Shown piece by piece: positions 1 through 7,846 of a DNA stretch of 64,000 nucleotides. How positions within the stretch are numbered: position 1 is the stretch's first letter; each line of letters opens with the position of its first letter. The notes under the pieces are model-generated. The model was not told where the DNA came from and did no database searches. It saw nothing but the letters and a program-made list of their open reading frames with translations. Made by a program: the position numbers and the translations under genes. This DNA comes from Fibrobacter sp. (GTDB taxonomy: Bacteria > Fibrobacterota > Fibrobacteria > Fibrobacterales > Fibrobacteraceae), in NCBI GenBank assembly GCA_024399065.1, contig JAKSIB010000012.1:1-64000 (forward strand), written 5' to 3'.

Positions 1-325
1 GAACCTTTGACGAGTCCCGTTTACAAAATTTTCGTGTTGAGTGTATCCTCGGCGAGTCCCGTTCGAGAAAAGTTCATCTTGAGTGAACCATTGACGAGTC
101 CCGTTTACAAAATTTTCGTGTTGAGTGTATCCTCGGCGAATCCCGTTCGAGAAAAGTTCATCTTGAGTGAACCTTTGACGAGTCCCGTTTACAAAATTTT
201 CGTGTTGAGTGTATCCTCGGCGAGTCCCGTTCGAGAAAAGTTCATCTTGAGTGAACCATTGACGAGTCCCGTTTACAAAATTTTCGTGTTGAGTGTATCC
301 TCGGCGAGTCCCGTTCGTGAAAAGG
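1..325. repeat. 84-bp tandem repeat array (each unit two 42-bp halves)
   Basis: Four head-to-tail copies begin at 1, 85, 169 and 253. The last decays after about 315. Each 84-bp unit is two diverged 42-bp halves that share CGAGTCCCGTT and end in TTGAGT. Copies 1 and 3 start GAACCTTTG and copies 2 and 4 start GAACCATTG, so the order is ABAB, a 168-bp period above the 84-bp one. Copy 2 alone reads GGCGAATCCCG in its second half. The array reaches the left edge, so its full size is unknown. A frame stays open only because 84 is a multiple of 3. No ribosome binding site or protein family supports coding. Confidence 0.9.
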
Positions 326-336
326 TCACTCGCCCC

Positions 337-406
337 CTGCACCCTAGAAACTTACAAGGTAAGTTTCAGGCTGGGGGTTCCAGGGGGGAGATTCCCCCTT
401 GCATCA
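337..406. other. GC-tract hairpin block after the cyclase stop codon
   Basis: Between the repeat array and the stop codon of the leftward cyclase gene lies a perfect 9-bp stem with a 3-nt loop (347-355 pairing with 359-367). A second 6-bp G/C stem with a 3-nt loop follows (384-389 with 393-398). There is no T-run, so this is at best a weak or factor-assisted terminator for the cyclase gene, or an RNA 3' end structure. Confidence 0.5.
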
Positions 407-3400
407 TTATTTCTCAGTTGCGGTGAACACGCCGTCCCACTCTTCGCCGTCGGCAACAGGCGGATGCAGCTTGTAAGCTTCGCAGCGCTTGATGTAGACG
501 TGGCTAGGTGTAGTCTTGCTGCCCGGATCACGGTCGGGATGGTGAGGTTCCAAGTCGAGACATTGAGTGAACAAGTCGATTGCGTTGTCCCAATCCATAG
601 CCAAGTAGCACAGACGAGCCTTTTCCCAAATTTCAACAAGCTTGCGGAGCTGTTCTGCGTTATCGCACTTGCTCTTTTCCAAAAGTTCAAAGGTCTTGAC
701 CGGCTGGCTCTTACCCACCACGCGGACGGTGTCCAGGGAGCGGTAAATGAATCGTCCTTCTTCAAGATTCTTCTGGGTGTCTTCGCTAATTTGGATGTAG
801 GCACCGTACTGCTTGGCTGCACTTTCCAATCGTGCGGCCAAGTTCACGGCGTCACCCATCATGGTGTAGTTCTTACGCATGGTAGAACCCATGTTTCCCG
901 TCACGATGTCACCGGAGTTGATTCCGATTCTCATATGCATGTCGTGAACAACCTTAGGCCACTTGTTACCTTCGCTAGCCCACTTTCTACGGAGTTCCAT
1001 AAGCTTGCGTTGCATGCCAACGGCGGAGTAGCAAGCACTTTGGGCGTGGTTTTCTAGGGGCATGGGCGCGCCGAAGAACGCGATGATTGCGTCGCCTTCG
1101 TATTTGTCCAACGTACCCTTGTTTGTTAGCAAGGTGTCGGTCATGGCGGTAAGGTATTCGTTCAAAAGTTCAACCAGTTTACTCGGGTCGCCAATCTTTT
1201 CGGAGAAGGTGGAGAAGCTTGCAATGTCGGTGAAGTATGCGGTAATGTTGGACTTTTCTCCGCCCAACGTCGGCATAATTTCATTGTTCACCATGGCGTC
1301 GATCAGTTCAGGAGAAATGTACTGTTTGAACGCATTGTTGATGAAGCTTTTTTCCTTATTTTCGAAATAGAACTGGACCACAAGGGCTGTGATGTTCGTT
1401 AGCAAGATGGCGAGAACTTGCTTGGATACGCCGATATAGATGCCTGCTTCGAAGTAGCGGAAGGCAATGAAAGTGTAGACCGCCATTAACACGATGGAAA
1501 TAGAAATAGAGAAGTAGCTCTTTAGGAACAAGCCAAGGATAACGCAAAGGAGAGCCAACAAAATAACAATCAGCTGCTGGTAACGTTCTCCCAAGGTGAC
1601 GATGTATTCGTCTTCAAGAATGTTCTTGATGATGGTTGCGTGAATCAAGACCGCCGGGTAGTTTTCTTCGTGAGGACCCGGCACAAAGTCGAATAGGGCC
1701 GCTGCTGCAGAACCCAAGATGAAAATTTTTCCTTGATAGAAAATGGGATCCACACGGTGCTTGTAAACGTCGTAATAGGAAAGATGCTGGAAGGTTCGCA
1801 AAGCTTCTGCGGTATTGTAGCGGCCTTTATAACGAACCTGGTAACGTCCGTAGCGGTCAATAGGAATGTGTTTTTCCGGACCGAAACGCAATTCTTCGCC
1901 GGGGGCGAGGTTTTGAATTGCCAAATCGTCTGTTGCTTCGATATCGCGGATAACTGCGTCGGAGAGGATGACCTGGGTGGCGTGCCATTTCTTTGTGGGC
2001 TTGTCATAACGTACGTCGAGATCCAAGGACAGAAGCGCAGGCTTTCCTACAGGAATATTCTTGAGGGAATCTTCGAAGAAATGAACTGCCTTGACCACGT
2101 AAGTGGTGATGGTTGCTTCCTCTTCGTCTTCTTCGTCTTCAATAACAAAGCGGTCGCCGGTGAATTCTTCTTCATCGAACTTGATAGAGATTCCGTCACC
2201 CAAGTCCAGGCTAGAGCCCTTTTCCACCTTGTCCAGAACGGCGGGATCCATTTTGCGGATGGCATCGGAAAGTCTTGGAGTAAGGAGTTGTCCTTCGAAG
2301 ATTTCAAAGGTAATGGAACTGTCCTTGCCCTTTGTGGCGATAATCTTGGAAGAAATGTCGATAAAGTCTGATGTTGCCTTTTTCTGGAATTTCTTTTCTT
2401 TCAGCTTGTCGCGGAGGGAGAGGAACATGGGGTAGCTGAAGTACGGGTAGGTTGTGTGGTAACCGCCGGTGCTATCCCTGTAAATGCCGAAAGCCTTGCC
2501 AACGTTGATGTACTTGCCCATCTTGATTTCCACGTTCTCCGGCTTCTGGTGGAAAAGGTGGAGGATGGTCATCAAGGACATGGTGGAGTAGATTCTAGAG
2601 GAATCAATCTTGCCTACTTCTTCAAGAGACGGGTCCAGCGTGGGTTCCAGTTCCGGGTTGGGGAACCGGTACAGCAGGGAGACGCGACGGACGACACCAT
2701 CCTGGTCCGGGTAGGCGTTGACGGAACCTACGAATTGGCCGGCCTGGGCGAGTTCCGGGAACACGTTGTCCAGGAGGTCCTTGGGTTCGATGTTCTTAAG
2801 GCTGTCTACCTGATTGTTGTTGATAACGGACTGGAAACCTACTTCCTGGGCGCGCTTTTCGCTACTGAGGGGGCGCCATTGGGATTCGTGCTTGTAGGAC
2901 TTTGCGTCATCAAACATATCGCAGACGATGACGTTTCCGCTTTCCTTGACGGCTGCGACAAGCATAGAGTCGTAGTTGTAAGTAGACAAAATTTCAGGAT
3001 AGAGGGAGTCCCAGGATTTTTCTGGTTCCACTTCGGTCAAGAGGCTCATGACCTGGCCGGCTTTCTGTTTGCCGAAGTCAGCATTCTTAAAGAGAATATC
3101 GAAGCCAATCGCTGCTGCGCCGCCTTCGCTCAGATGCTTAACCACGTCTGCGTGGATGGAACGGTCCCATTCGTTATAGTTGCCCAATTTTGCAAGGGCG
3201 GGTTCGTCGATATCCACAATCAAGATGCTGGGGTCGTAATTACCCGAGGTCTTGATTTTGTCGTTTCCACCGAAGTCTTCTTCGATACTGGTTGCGGCTT
3301 TAAAGAAAAGGTCGTAGAAAAGATTTTCAAGAGATTCGGCACTGTTTCTCGTGTTGCCGGTAATCTCGTTCTGGGTACTACCGAAAATAAGAATCAATAC

Positions 3401-3469
3401 AACGATGATGGCGGAGATGAAAAAACCGGCTCCGACTTTCTTCGTCTTTTTAGAAAGTTTTACTTGCAT
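407..3469 (-). CDS. CHASE2-domain adenylate/guanylate cyclase
   Basis: Membrane-bound class III nucleotide cyclase, likely making cAMP in response to a signal outside the cytoplasm. A membrane segment (residues about 13-30) is followed by a very long extracytoplasmic CHASE2 region (about 40-620), three membrane segments (about 635-710) and a catalytic domain (about 735-930). Metal-binding Asp residues are seen in FTDIASF and EGDAIIAFFG. The Lys of DKYEGD and the Thr of NYTMMGDAVNLAARLE are the usual ATP-selecting residues. The C-terminus carries a TPR-like helical stretch ending in a WDGV motif often seen after such cyclases. An acidic insert (EDEEDEEE) lies inside the sensor. The gene diverges from ftsK. 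A -10 box TATCTT sits 7 nt before the ATG with no Shine-Dalgarno, suggesting a leaderless mRNA. Confidence 0.9.
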   Translation of the reverse strand: MQVKLSKKTKKVGAGFFISAIIVVLILIFGSTQNEITGNTRNSAESLENLFYDLFFKAATSIEEDFGGNDKIKTSGNYDPSILIVDIDEPALAKLGNYNEWDRSIHADVVKHLSEGGAAAIGFDILFKNADFGKQKAGQVMSLLTEVEPEKSWDSLYPEILSTYNYDSMLVAAVKESGNVIVCDMFDDAKSYKHESQWRPLSSEKRAQEVGFQSVINNNQVDSLKNIEPKDLLDNVFPELAQAGQFVGSVNAYPDQDGVVRRVSLLYRFPNPELEPTLDPSLEEVGKIDSSRIYSTMSLMTILHLFHQKPENVEIKMGKYINVGKAFGIYRDSTGGYHTTYPYFSYPMFLSLRDKLKEKKFQKKATSDFIDISSKIIATKGKDSSITFEIFEGQLLTPRLSDAIRKMDPAVLDKVEKGSSLDLGDGISIKFDEEEFTGDRFVIEDEEDEEEATITTYVVKAVHFFEDSLKNIPVGKPALLSLDLDVRYDKPTKKWHATQVILSDAVIRDIEATDDLAIQNLAPGEELRFGPEKHIPIDRYGRYQVRYKGRYNTAEALRTFQHLSYYDVYKHRVDPIFYQGKIFILGSAAAALFDFVPGPHEENYPAVLIHATIIKNILEDEYIVTLGERYQQLIVILLALLCVILGLFLKSYFSISISIVLMAVYTFIAFRYFEAGIYIGVSKQVLAILLTNITALVVQFYFENKEKSFINNAFKQYISPELIDAMVNNEIMPTLGGEKSNITAYFTDIASFSTFSEKIGDPSKLVELLNEYLTAMTDTLLTNKGTLDKYEGDAIIAFFGAPMPLENHAQSACYSAVGMQRKLMELRRKWASEGNKWPKVVHDMHMRIGINSGDIVTGNMGSTMRKNYTMMGDAVNLAARLESAAKQYGAYIQISEDTQKNLEEGRFIYRSLDTVRVVGKSQPVKTFELLEKSKCDNAEQLRKLVEIWEKARLCYLAMDWDNAIDLFTQCLDLEPHHPDRDPGSKTTPSHVYIKRCEAYKLHPPVADGEEWDGVFTATEK

Positions 3470-3498
3470 GGAATTAAAGATAACAAGTTGCCGGGATT
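3470..3498 (-). promoter_or_regulatory. promoter of the cyclase gene
   Basis: On the minus strand, ATGACA is followed after 16 nt by TATCTT (3477-3482). Only 7 nt separate the -10 box from the ATG at 3469, so transcription should begin at or within one base of the start codon. Confidence 0.55.
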
Positions 3499-3525
3499 TG
3501 TCATTTTGCTGACAAAATATTAGAC

Positions 3526-3531
3526 TATATT
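3526..3531 (+). promoter_or_regulatory. -10 box upstream of ftsK
   Basis: TATATT, the recurrent -10 form in this window, ends only 3 nt before the first ATG of ftsK. The expected start of transcription (about 3538) lies inside the annotated reading frame, which argues for a downstream start codon. The -35 region is not clear. Confidence 0.45.
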
Positions 3532-3534
3532 TAT

Positions 3535-6500
3535 ATGGAAAATTTTGGAGGAGTCTTGGCTACTCAAAAGAAGAAATCGGCAAAAAAGCCTGTTAAGAAG
3601 AAAAATAGCGGTACAGAAAACGAACAGGGCTTTGGACTTGTTTTGGCAGGATGGTTCCTGCTGGCTTTAGGTGTCATCCTCTTGCTTGGTTGTGTAAGCT
3701 CCGTTTATAGCGGAAGTCACGGCAACTGGCTCGGCCCTTATCTTGGAAAGTTGATTCCTAATGCGGTGATGATGCTTTTTGGCAAAGTCTCCGTGCTGTT
3801 CTTTACAAGCTCCCTGGTGCTTTGGGGGTTGTGCCTTGCATTTGATAGCCTGAGAACAAAGATTCTCCGCTATGCCTTGGGCCTTACGCTTCTTTCTCTG
3901 GATTTGTCCTTCCTTTTGGCTCTGAAGGTTTATGGCCTGGGTCAGGTTTCCAAGGATGTGTTGATGTTGAACGGTGGTATTTTGGGCCAATTCTTTACCC
4001 AGAATATTGCCATTCCTATTTTTGGACAGGAATCCTGCATGGCTCCGCTGATTATTTTGGTTGTGTGCTTTATCCTGATTCTCGTTCTTTCTTTTGGACT
4101 TCGTCCCCGCCATTTCCATTTCCTGGTGCAGACTTCCGATTGGCTCAAGAAGGTCTTTGGCAAAAAGCCTGTGCTGGAAGCTGAAGTCGTTGAACTTGAC
4201 AATTCCGATCGAACAGTTCGTGGTGGCCGATCTGAAAAGGACGACCAGTCCATTGCTCAGCCAGCAAAGCTTCGCCGTGGTGTCATGATGGATGATGAAA
4301 CGGTAATGCTGGAACCGGATGCCTTCAAGATTCGTCGCAAGGGTAGGGTGGTTCCCTTTAATGGCCGTAACAACTGGCTCGATAATGAGCTTGATGGTCG
4401 AAACGTTTCTGAAGCGCCTGGTGAAATCCCGTTTGCCGCAGAAAAGACTATGGCACCCACGATGGCTGCTGCGGAACAAACTCTTGCTGCAACAATGGGG
4501 GGGGCTGGTGCCGTGGGCGGTGAAGATCCAGAAATTGCACGCTTGCAGGAATACTTGCGTTTGAATGAACGTAAGATGAATGCCCTTGAAATCATGGAAG
4601 TTCGCGAAAAGATTGCTGCCTTGCGCAGAGCCCGCGATATGATTGACTGGGAAAAGGGCCACAAGGGTCGCTTGCAGGTAAAGGGCGATGTCCGTCGCGA
4701 TAACGTGGAAACTGTGGAAAGCGCTCCTGCAGCGAATAGTCCTGTTGATGAAAGAACTATTGCTGCTGGTGGAAATTCTGCAGACAGGACGATTGCTGCC
4801 CGAGGTGCTGCCGTTACCGCAAGGGTTCGCTCTTTCAATGCCGCCGAATCCACCATGGGTACAGACTCCTTGGATGCATCCGACGAGCCTACCATCGCAT
4901 ACGGCCGTAATGAAACCGCTTCTGCAAGTGAAATTGATCCTGAAAGTTTACTGGGAGGTGACGGTGCCGCAACTGACGATACCTTTACTCCTGTAGTTTA
5001 TGGTGCCGACGACACTTCCGATATGGAACCTGCTTTGGATGCAGAATCTACCATGGGTGGCGATATCGGTACTGTGATTCCTAGAGGAAATTCCGGGGCT
5101 CAGGCTGCAGCTATTCCGCAACCCGATCCTACGGAACATTACGACGAATACAAGGTGCCCGCTATTTCCGACATCTTGTCTGATCACGAAGCCCAGACTG
5201 CGGACTATACCGAAGAAGAACTGAATGCCATCGGCAAGATGCTTGAAGAAAAACTTGAAAACTTCAAGGTGAAGGGCCGTGTCATTGGTTGCGAAACCGG
5301 TCCCATGATTACCCGCTTTGAAGTGGAACCGGGTCCTGGCGTAAAGGTTAGCCGATTCTCCGCTTTGCAGGAAGACTTGGCTCTTCCGTTGAAGGTTTCC
5401 TCTGTGCGAATTCTTGCTCCTATTCCGGGTAAGGCTGCGGTGGGTATCGAAATTCCCAATCGTAAGTTCCAGACGGTGTTCAGCAAGGATGTCTTTGAAA
5501 GCGAAAAGTTCAACCCGTCTCCCGAGAAGATTGTGGTTGCCTTGGGTAAGGACATTACCGGCGAAGCCTTCTCCATGGATTTGGCAAAGGCTCCGCACTT
5601 GCTGATTGCTGGTCAGACTGGCTCTGGTAAGTCTGTCTGTATTAATGCTCTTATGGCAAGTATGCTGTTCAGCAAGACTCCGGATGAACTCCGCATGATT
5701 CTTGTGGACCCGAAGGCAGTGGAACTTAAGATGTACGAAAGCATCCCGCACCTGCTTGCTCCTGTGATTACCAAACCCGAAATTGCAATTCAGGCTCTGC
5801 AGTGGCTGTGCTACGAAATGGACCGTCGTACCGAAGTTCTTGCAACGGCAAAGGTTCGTAACATCGGTGGCTTCAACGCCAAGTATGAAGCTGGCGAATT
5901 GCCTGACGATATTCCGGAAGAAGACAAGGGCCACCGTATGCCCTTCATCGTTGTGATTATCGATGAGATGGCTGACCTTATGATGGTTGCTGGTAAGGAA
6001 ATTGAAAAGTCCGTAGCCCGCTTGGCAGCAAAGGCTCGAGCCGTGGGTATCCACTTGGTGCTTGCAACTCAGCGTCCTTCTGTGAAGGTGATTACGGGTA
6101 TTATCAAGGCCAACTTGCCTACTCGTATCAGCTTTAAGGTAGCATCCCAGATTGACGCCCGTACCGTGATGGATCACGCGGGTGCAGAAAAGCTTTTGGG
6201 CCGTGGCGACATGCTATTCAAGGCTGTGAACGATCCGGATCCGGTTCGTGTTCATGGTGCATTCCTTAGCGATGAAGAAGCGGAACGCTTGGCTGATGCC
6301 TGCTCCAACCAGAACGTCTTTTACCCGCAGGTGGAATCCTTTGATGTGTCTGAAGGCGCCGAAGGTGATGAAGATGGGGAAGGCGGAAAGAACCTTGGCA
6401 AGCTGGATCCTCTTCTGTTCGATGTGGCCTGCTGGGCTATTGAAGTCAGCGGTCTGTCCACTTCTGCTGTGCAGCGTCACTTTAGCGTGGGCTATAGCCG

Positions 6501-6633
6501 TGCCGGCAAGATTGTTGACCAGCTTTATGGCCTTGGAGTTTGTGGCCCCAGCAAGGGTAATTCCAAACCGCGAGCAATGCTTGTGGGCATGGATGAACTG
6601 ATGCAGATGGAACGCTCCGGAACCTTTAGATAG
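3535..6633 (+). CDS. ftsK: DNA translocase FtsK/SpoIIIE
   Basis: Septal DNA pump that clears the chromosome from the division plane and, in the known family, activates XerCD recombination at dif. About four N-terminal membrane segments (residues 33-190) are followed by a long low-complexity linker (about 200-560), the RecA-like motor with Walker A GQTGSGKS (about 692) and Walker B IVVIIDEMADL (about 806), and a C-terminal winged-helix gamma domain that reads oriented DNA motifs. The linker holds about eleven short acidic-x-Thr-hydrophobic motifs (DRTV, DETV, EKTM, ERTI, ESTM, EPTI). Start: I keep the ATG at 3535. An in-frame TTG at 3556 has GGAGG 4 nt upstream and fits the promoter better. 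Confidence 0.95.
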   Translation: MENFGGVLATQKKKSAKKPVKKKNSGTENEQGFGLVLAGWFLLALGVILLLGCVSSVYSGSHGNWLGPYLGKLIPNAVMMLFGKVSVLFFTSSLVLWGLCLAFDSLRTKILRYALGLTLLSLDLSFLLALKVYGLGQVSKDVLMLNGGILGQFFTQNIAIPIFGQESCMAPLIILVVCFILILVLSFGLRPRHFHFLVQTSDWLKKVFGKKPVLEAEVVELDNSDRTVRGGRSEKDDQSIAQPAKLRRGVMMDDETVMLEPDAFKIRRKGRVVPFNGRNNWLDNELDGRNVSEAPGEIPFAAEKTMAPTMAAAEQTLAATMGGAGAVGGEDPEIARLQEYLRLNERKMNALEIMEVREKIAALRRARDMIDWEKGHKGRLQVKGDVRRDNVETVESAPAANSPVDERTIAAGGNSADRTIAARGAAVTARVRSFNAAESTMGTDSLDASDEPTIAYGRNETASASEIDPESLLGGDGAATDDTFTPVVYGADDTSDMEPALDAESTMGGDIGTVIPRGNSGAQAAAIPQPDPTEHYDEYKVPAISDILSDHEAQTADYTEEELNAIGKMLEEKLENFKVKGRVIGCETGPMITRFEVEPGPGVKVSRFSALQEDLALPLKVSSVRILAPIPGKAAVGIEIPNRKFQTVFSKDVFESEKFNPSPEKIVVALGKDITGEAFSMDLAKAPHLLIAGQTGSGKSVCINALMASMLFSKTPDELRMILVDPKAVELKMYESIPHLLAPVITKPEIAIQALQWLCYEMDRRTEVLATAKVRNIGGFNAKYEAGELPDDIPEEDKGHRMPFIVVIIDEMADLMMVAGKEIEKSVARLAAKARAVGIHLVLATQRPSVKVITGIIKANLPTRISFKVASQIDARTVMDHAGAEKLLGRGDMLFKAVNDPDPVRVHGAFLSDEEAERLADACSNQNVFYPQVESFDVSEGAEGDEDGEGGKNLGKLDPLLFDVACWAIEVSGLSTSAVQRHFSVGYSRAGKIVDQLYGLGVCGPSKGNSKPRAMLVGMDELMQMERSGTFR

Positions 6634-6653
6634 ATAGTTACAAAGTGCGATTT

Positions 6654-6734
6654 ATGAATTACGAGAAGACAAATGGCGAGCTTTGCCCGCAAAATAAGAG
6701 GGCGGCGAAGCCGCGAAAAAAATCTCGTAATTCG
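6654..6734. repeat. inverted repeat in the ftsK-ispE gap
   Basis: ATGAATTACGAGA at about 6654 is mirrored by TCTCGTAATTC at about 6723. The right arm forms the start of a heptad array. Between the arms lies a purine- and GC-rich stretch with smaller self-complementary pieces. It may act as the ftsK 3' end, although no T-run terminator is seen. Confidence 0.5.
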
Positions 6735-6801
6735 TAACTCATAATTCATACCTCGGCCACCGAACCTCGAACCTCGAACCTCATACCTCGAACCTCATAA
6801 T
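6725..6801 (+). repeat. heptameric tandem repeat array A (11 units)
   Basis: Eleven consecutive 7-mers fit TC-R-N-A-M-Y: TCGTAAT, TCGTAAC, TCATAAT, TCATACC, two imperfect units, then TCGAACC, TCGAACC, TCATACC, TCGAACC, TCATAAT. The array ends one base before the ispE ATG, where a ribosome binding site would be expected. It belongs to a family of nine such arrays in this window. Confidence 0.9.
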
Positions 6802-6802
6802 T

Positions 6803-7702
6803 ATGCGCGAATATGCTCCTTCGAAAATCAATTTGTTTCTAGATGTAATCCGCAAGCGTGAAGATGGCTACCACGATCTTGGTACCGTTTTCCAGACTGT
6901 GGATGCTGGCGATACTGTTTCTGCTGATCTTCGTAGCGACGGCGAAATTGTTTTAACCTACAACAATCCCCAGGAATATCCGGTACAGTCCGACTTGGTT
7001 TTCAAGTCTGCAGTTGCACTTAAGGCTTATGCTGTTGAACAGGGTGTTGCCGGTGCTGAAAATCTTGGTGCAGATATTTACCTGGAAAAGGTAATGCCCC
7101 TTGGCGCCGGTCTTGGTGGCGGTAGTGCAGATGCCGCAGCAACCCTCCGCCTCTTGAACAAGTTGTGGAACTTGAATTTTGCTGCCGAAGTGCTGGAAGG
7201 TATCGGTGCAAAGCTAGGTGCCGATGTGCCGTTCCTGGTTCGTGGTGGTTCCGCCTTTGCCGAAGGCATTGGTGAAAAGCTGACTTTCATGAAGCCTCTC
7301 CAGCTTGCCGAAGGTGAATACCTGCTGATTTGTACCCCGCTAGACGCTGTTCCTACCAAGGATGCCTATGCCGGAGTTCCCAAATCTGGCCCCGACCGTT
7401 GGGAAGGCTACAAGTCTGAATGGGCTTCTGCCCAGTCCACAGGTCCTAGTGCGGTGAACGAATTCTGGCAGAAGAACCTGTTTAATTCTTTTGAAATCTC
7501 TGTTTACCCGAAGCACCCCTTGGTAGAACAAATGAAAGATGAATTCCTGCGCTTGGGAGCAAAATGTGCCCTGATGTCAGGTTCTGGCGCATCGGTATTT
7601 GGCGTTTTTGCATCAAAAGAGCAGGCTGAAAGCGCTGCAGATGCTATGAAATCCATCTCCCGCTACCAAAAAGTAACCCGCTTTTGGGTGCCGACCCTTT
7701 AA
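6803..7702 (+). CDS. ispE: 4-diphosphocytidyl-2-C-methyl-D-erythritol kinase
   Basis: Phosphorylates CDP-methylerythritol with ATP, the fourth step of the MEP pathway to isoprenoid precursors, in the cytosol. The 299-residue length fits the family. It starts with the IspE signature APSKINLFLDV. The GHMP-kinase ATP loop PLGAGLGGGSADAAA is near residues 96-110, and the C-terminal GHMP motif MSGSGASVFG is near 255. The ATG follows directly on a heptad repeat array, and no Shine-Dalgarno is visible. A tRNA-Gln gene lies 34 nt downstream on the same strand. Confidence 0.95.
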   Translation: MREYAPSKINLFLDVIRKREDGYHDLGTVFQTVDAGDTVSADLRSDGEIVLTYNNPQEYPVQSDLVFKSAVALKAYAVEQGVAGAENLGADIYLEKVMPLGAGLGGGSADAAATLRLLNKLWNLNFAAEVLEGIGAKLGADVPFLVRGGSAFAEGIGEKLTFMKPLQLAEGEYLLICTPLDAVPTKDAYAGVPKSGPDRWEGYKSEWASAQSTGPSAVNEFWQKNLFNSFEISVYPKHPLVEQMKDEFLRLGAKCALMSGSGASVFGVFASKEQAESAADAMKSISRYQKVTRFWVPTL

Positions 7703-7719
7703 AATTTGGCCGTAAATGC

Positions 7720-7725
7720 TATATT
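7720..7725 (+). promoter_or_regulatory. -10 box of tRNA-Gln
   Basis: TATATT lies 11 nt before the mature 5' end of tRNA-Gln. No good -35 hexamer is seen at 17 nt, where the sequence is A/T rich near the ispE stop codon. Confidence 0.5.
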
Positions 7726-7736
7726 TGCGCCACCAT

Positions 7737-7808
7737 TGGGGTATCGTCAAGTGGTAAGACAACGGATTTTGATTCCGTTATTCGTTGGTTCGAGTCCAGC
7801 TACCCCAA
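7737..7808 (+). tRNA. tRNA-Gln (UUG)
   Basis: Cloverleaf with acceptor TGGGGTA pairing TACCCCA (7801-7807) and discriminator A at 7808. The anticodon loop TTTTGAT has anticodon TTG, and the T-arm loop has GGTTCGAGTCC. The 3' CCA is not encoded. It sits in the 5' region of the L25 gene, whose ATG is 39 nt downstream, so both may share a transcript. Confidence 0.95.
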
Positions 7809-7846
7809 TGAATTTTTCTTTAATCATAAACTCAAATGGAGTAATT

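Noticed and set aside
1-325. Possible CRISPR array
   Set aside because: Units are directly abutting and near-identical along their full 84 bp. There are no unique spacers and no cas genes nearby.
7-426. 139-residue open frame through the 84-bp repeats
   Set aside because: It stays open only because the unit is a multiple of three. There is no ribosome binding site, the repeats decay before its end, and no domain is recognisable.
2456-3523. 355-residue frame opposite the cyclase gene
   Set aside because: It is a mirror of the biased codons of the cyclase. The cyclase strand has clear domains and this one has none.
7706-7846. N-terminal extension of L25
   Set aside because: It would be translated through the tRNA-Gln gene. 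The ATG at 7847 has a good ribosome binding site and the canonical start of the protein.
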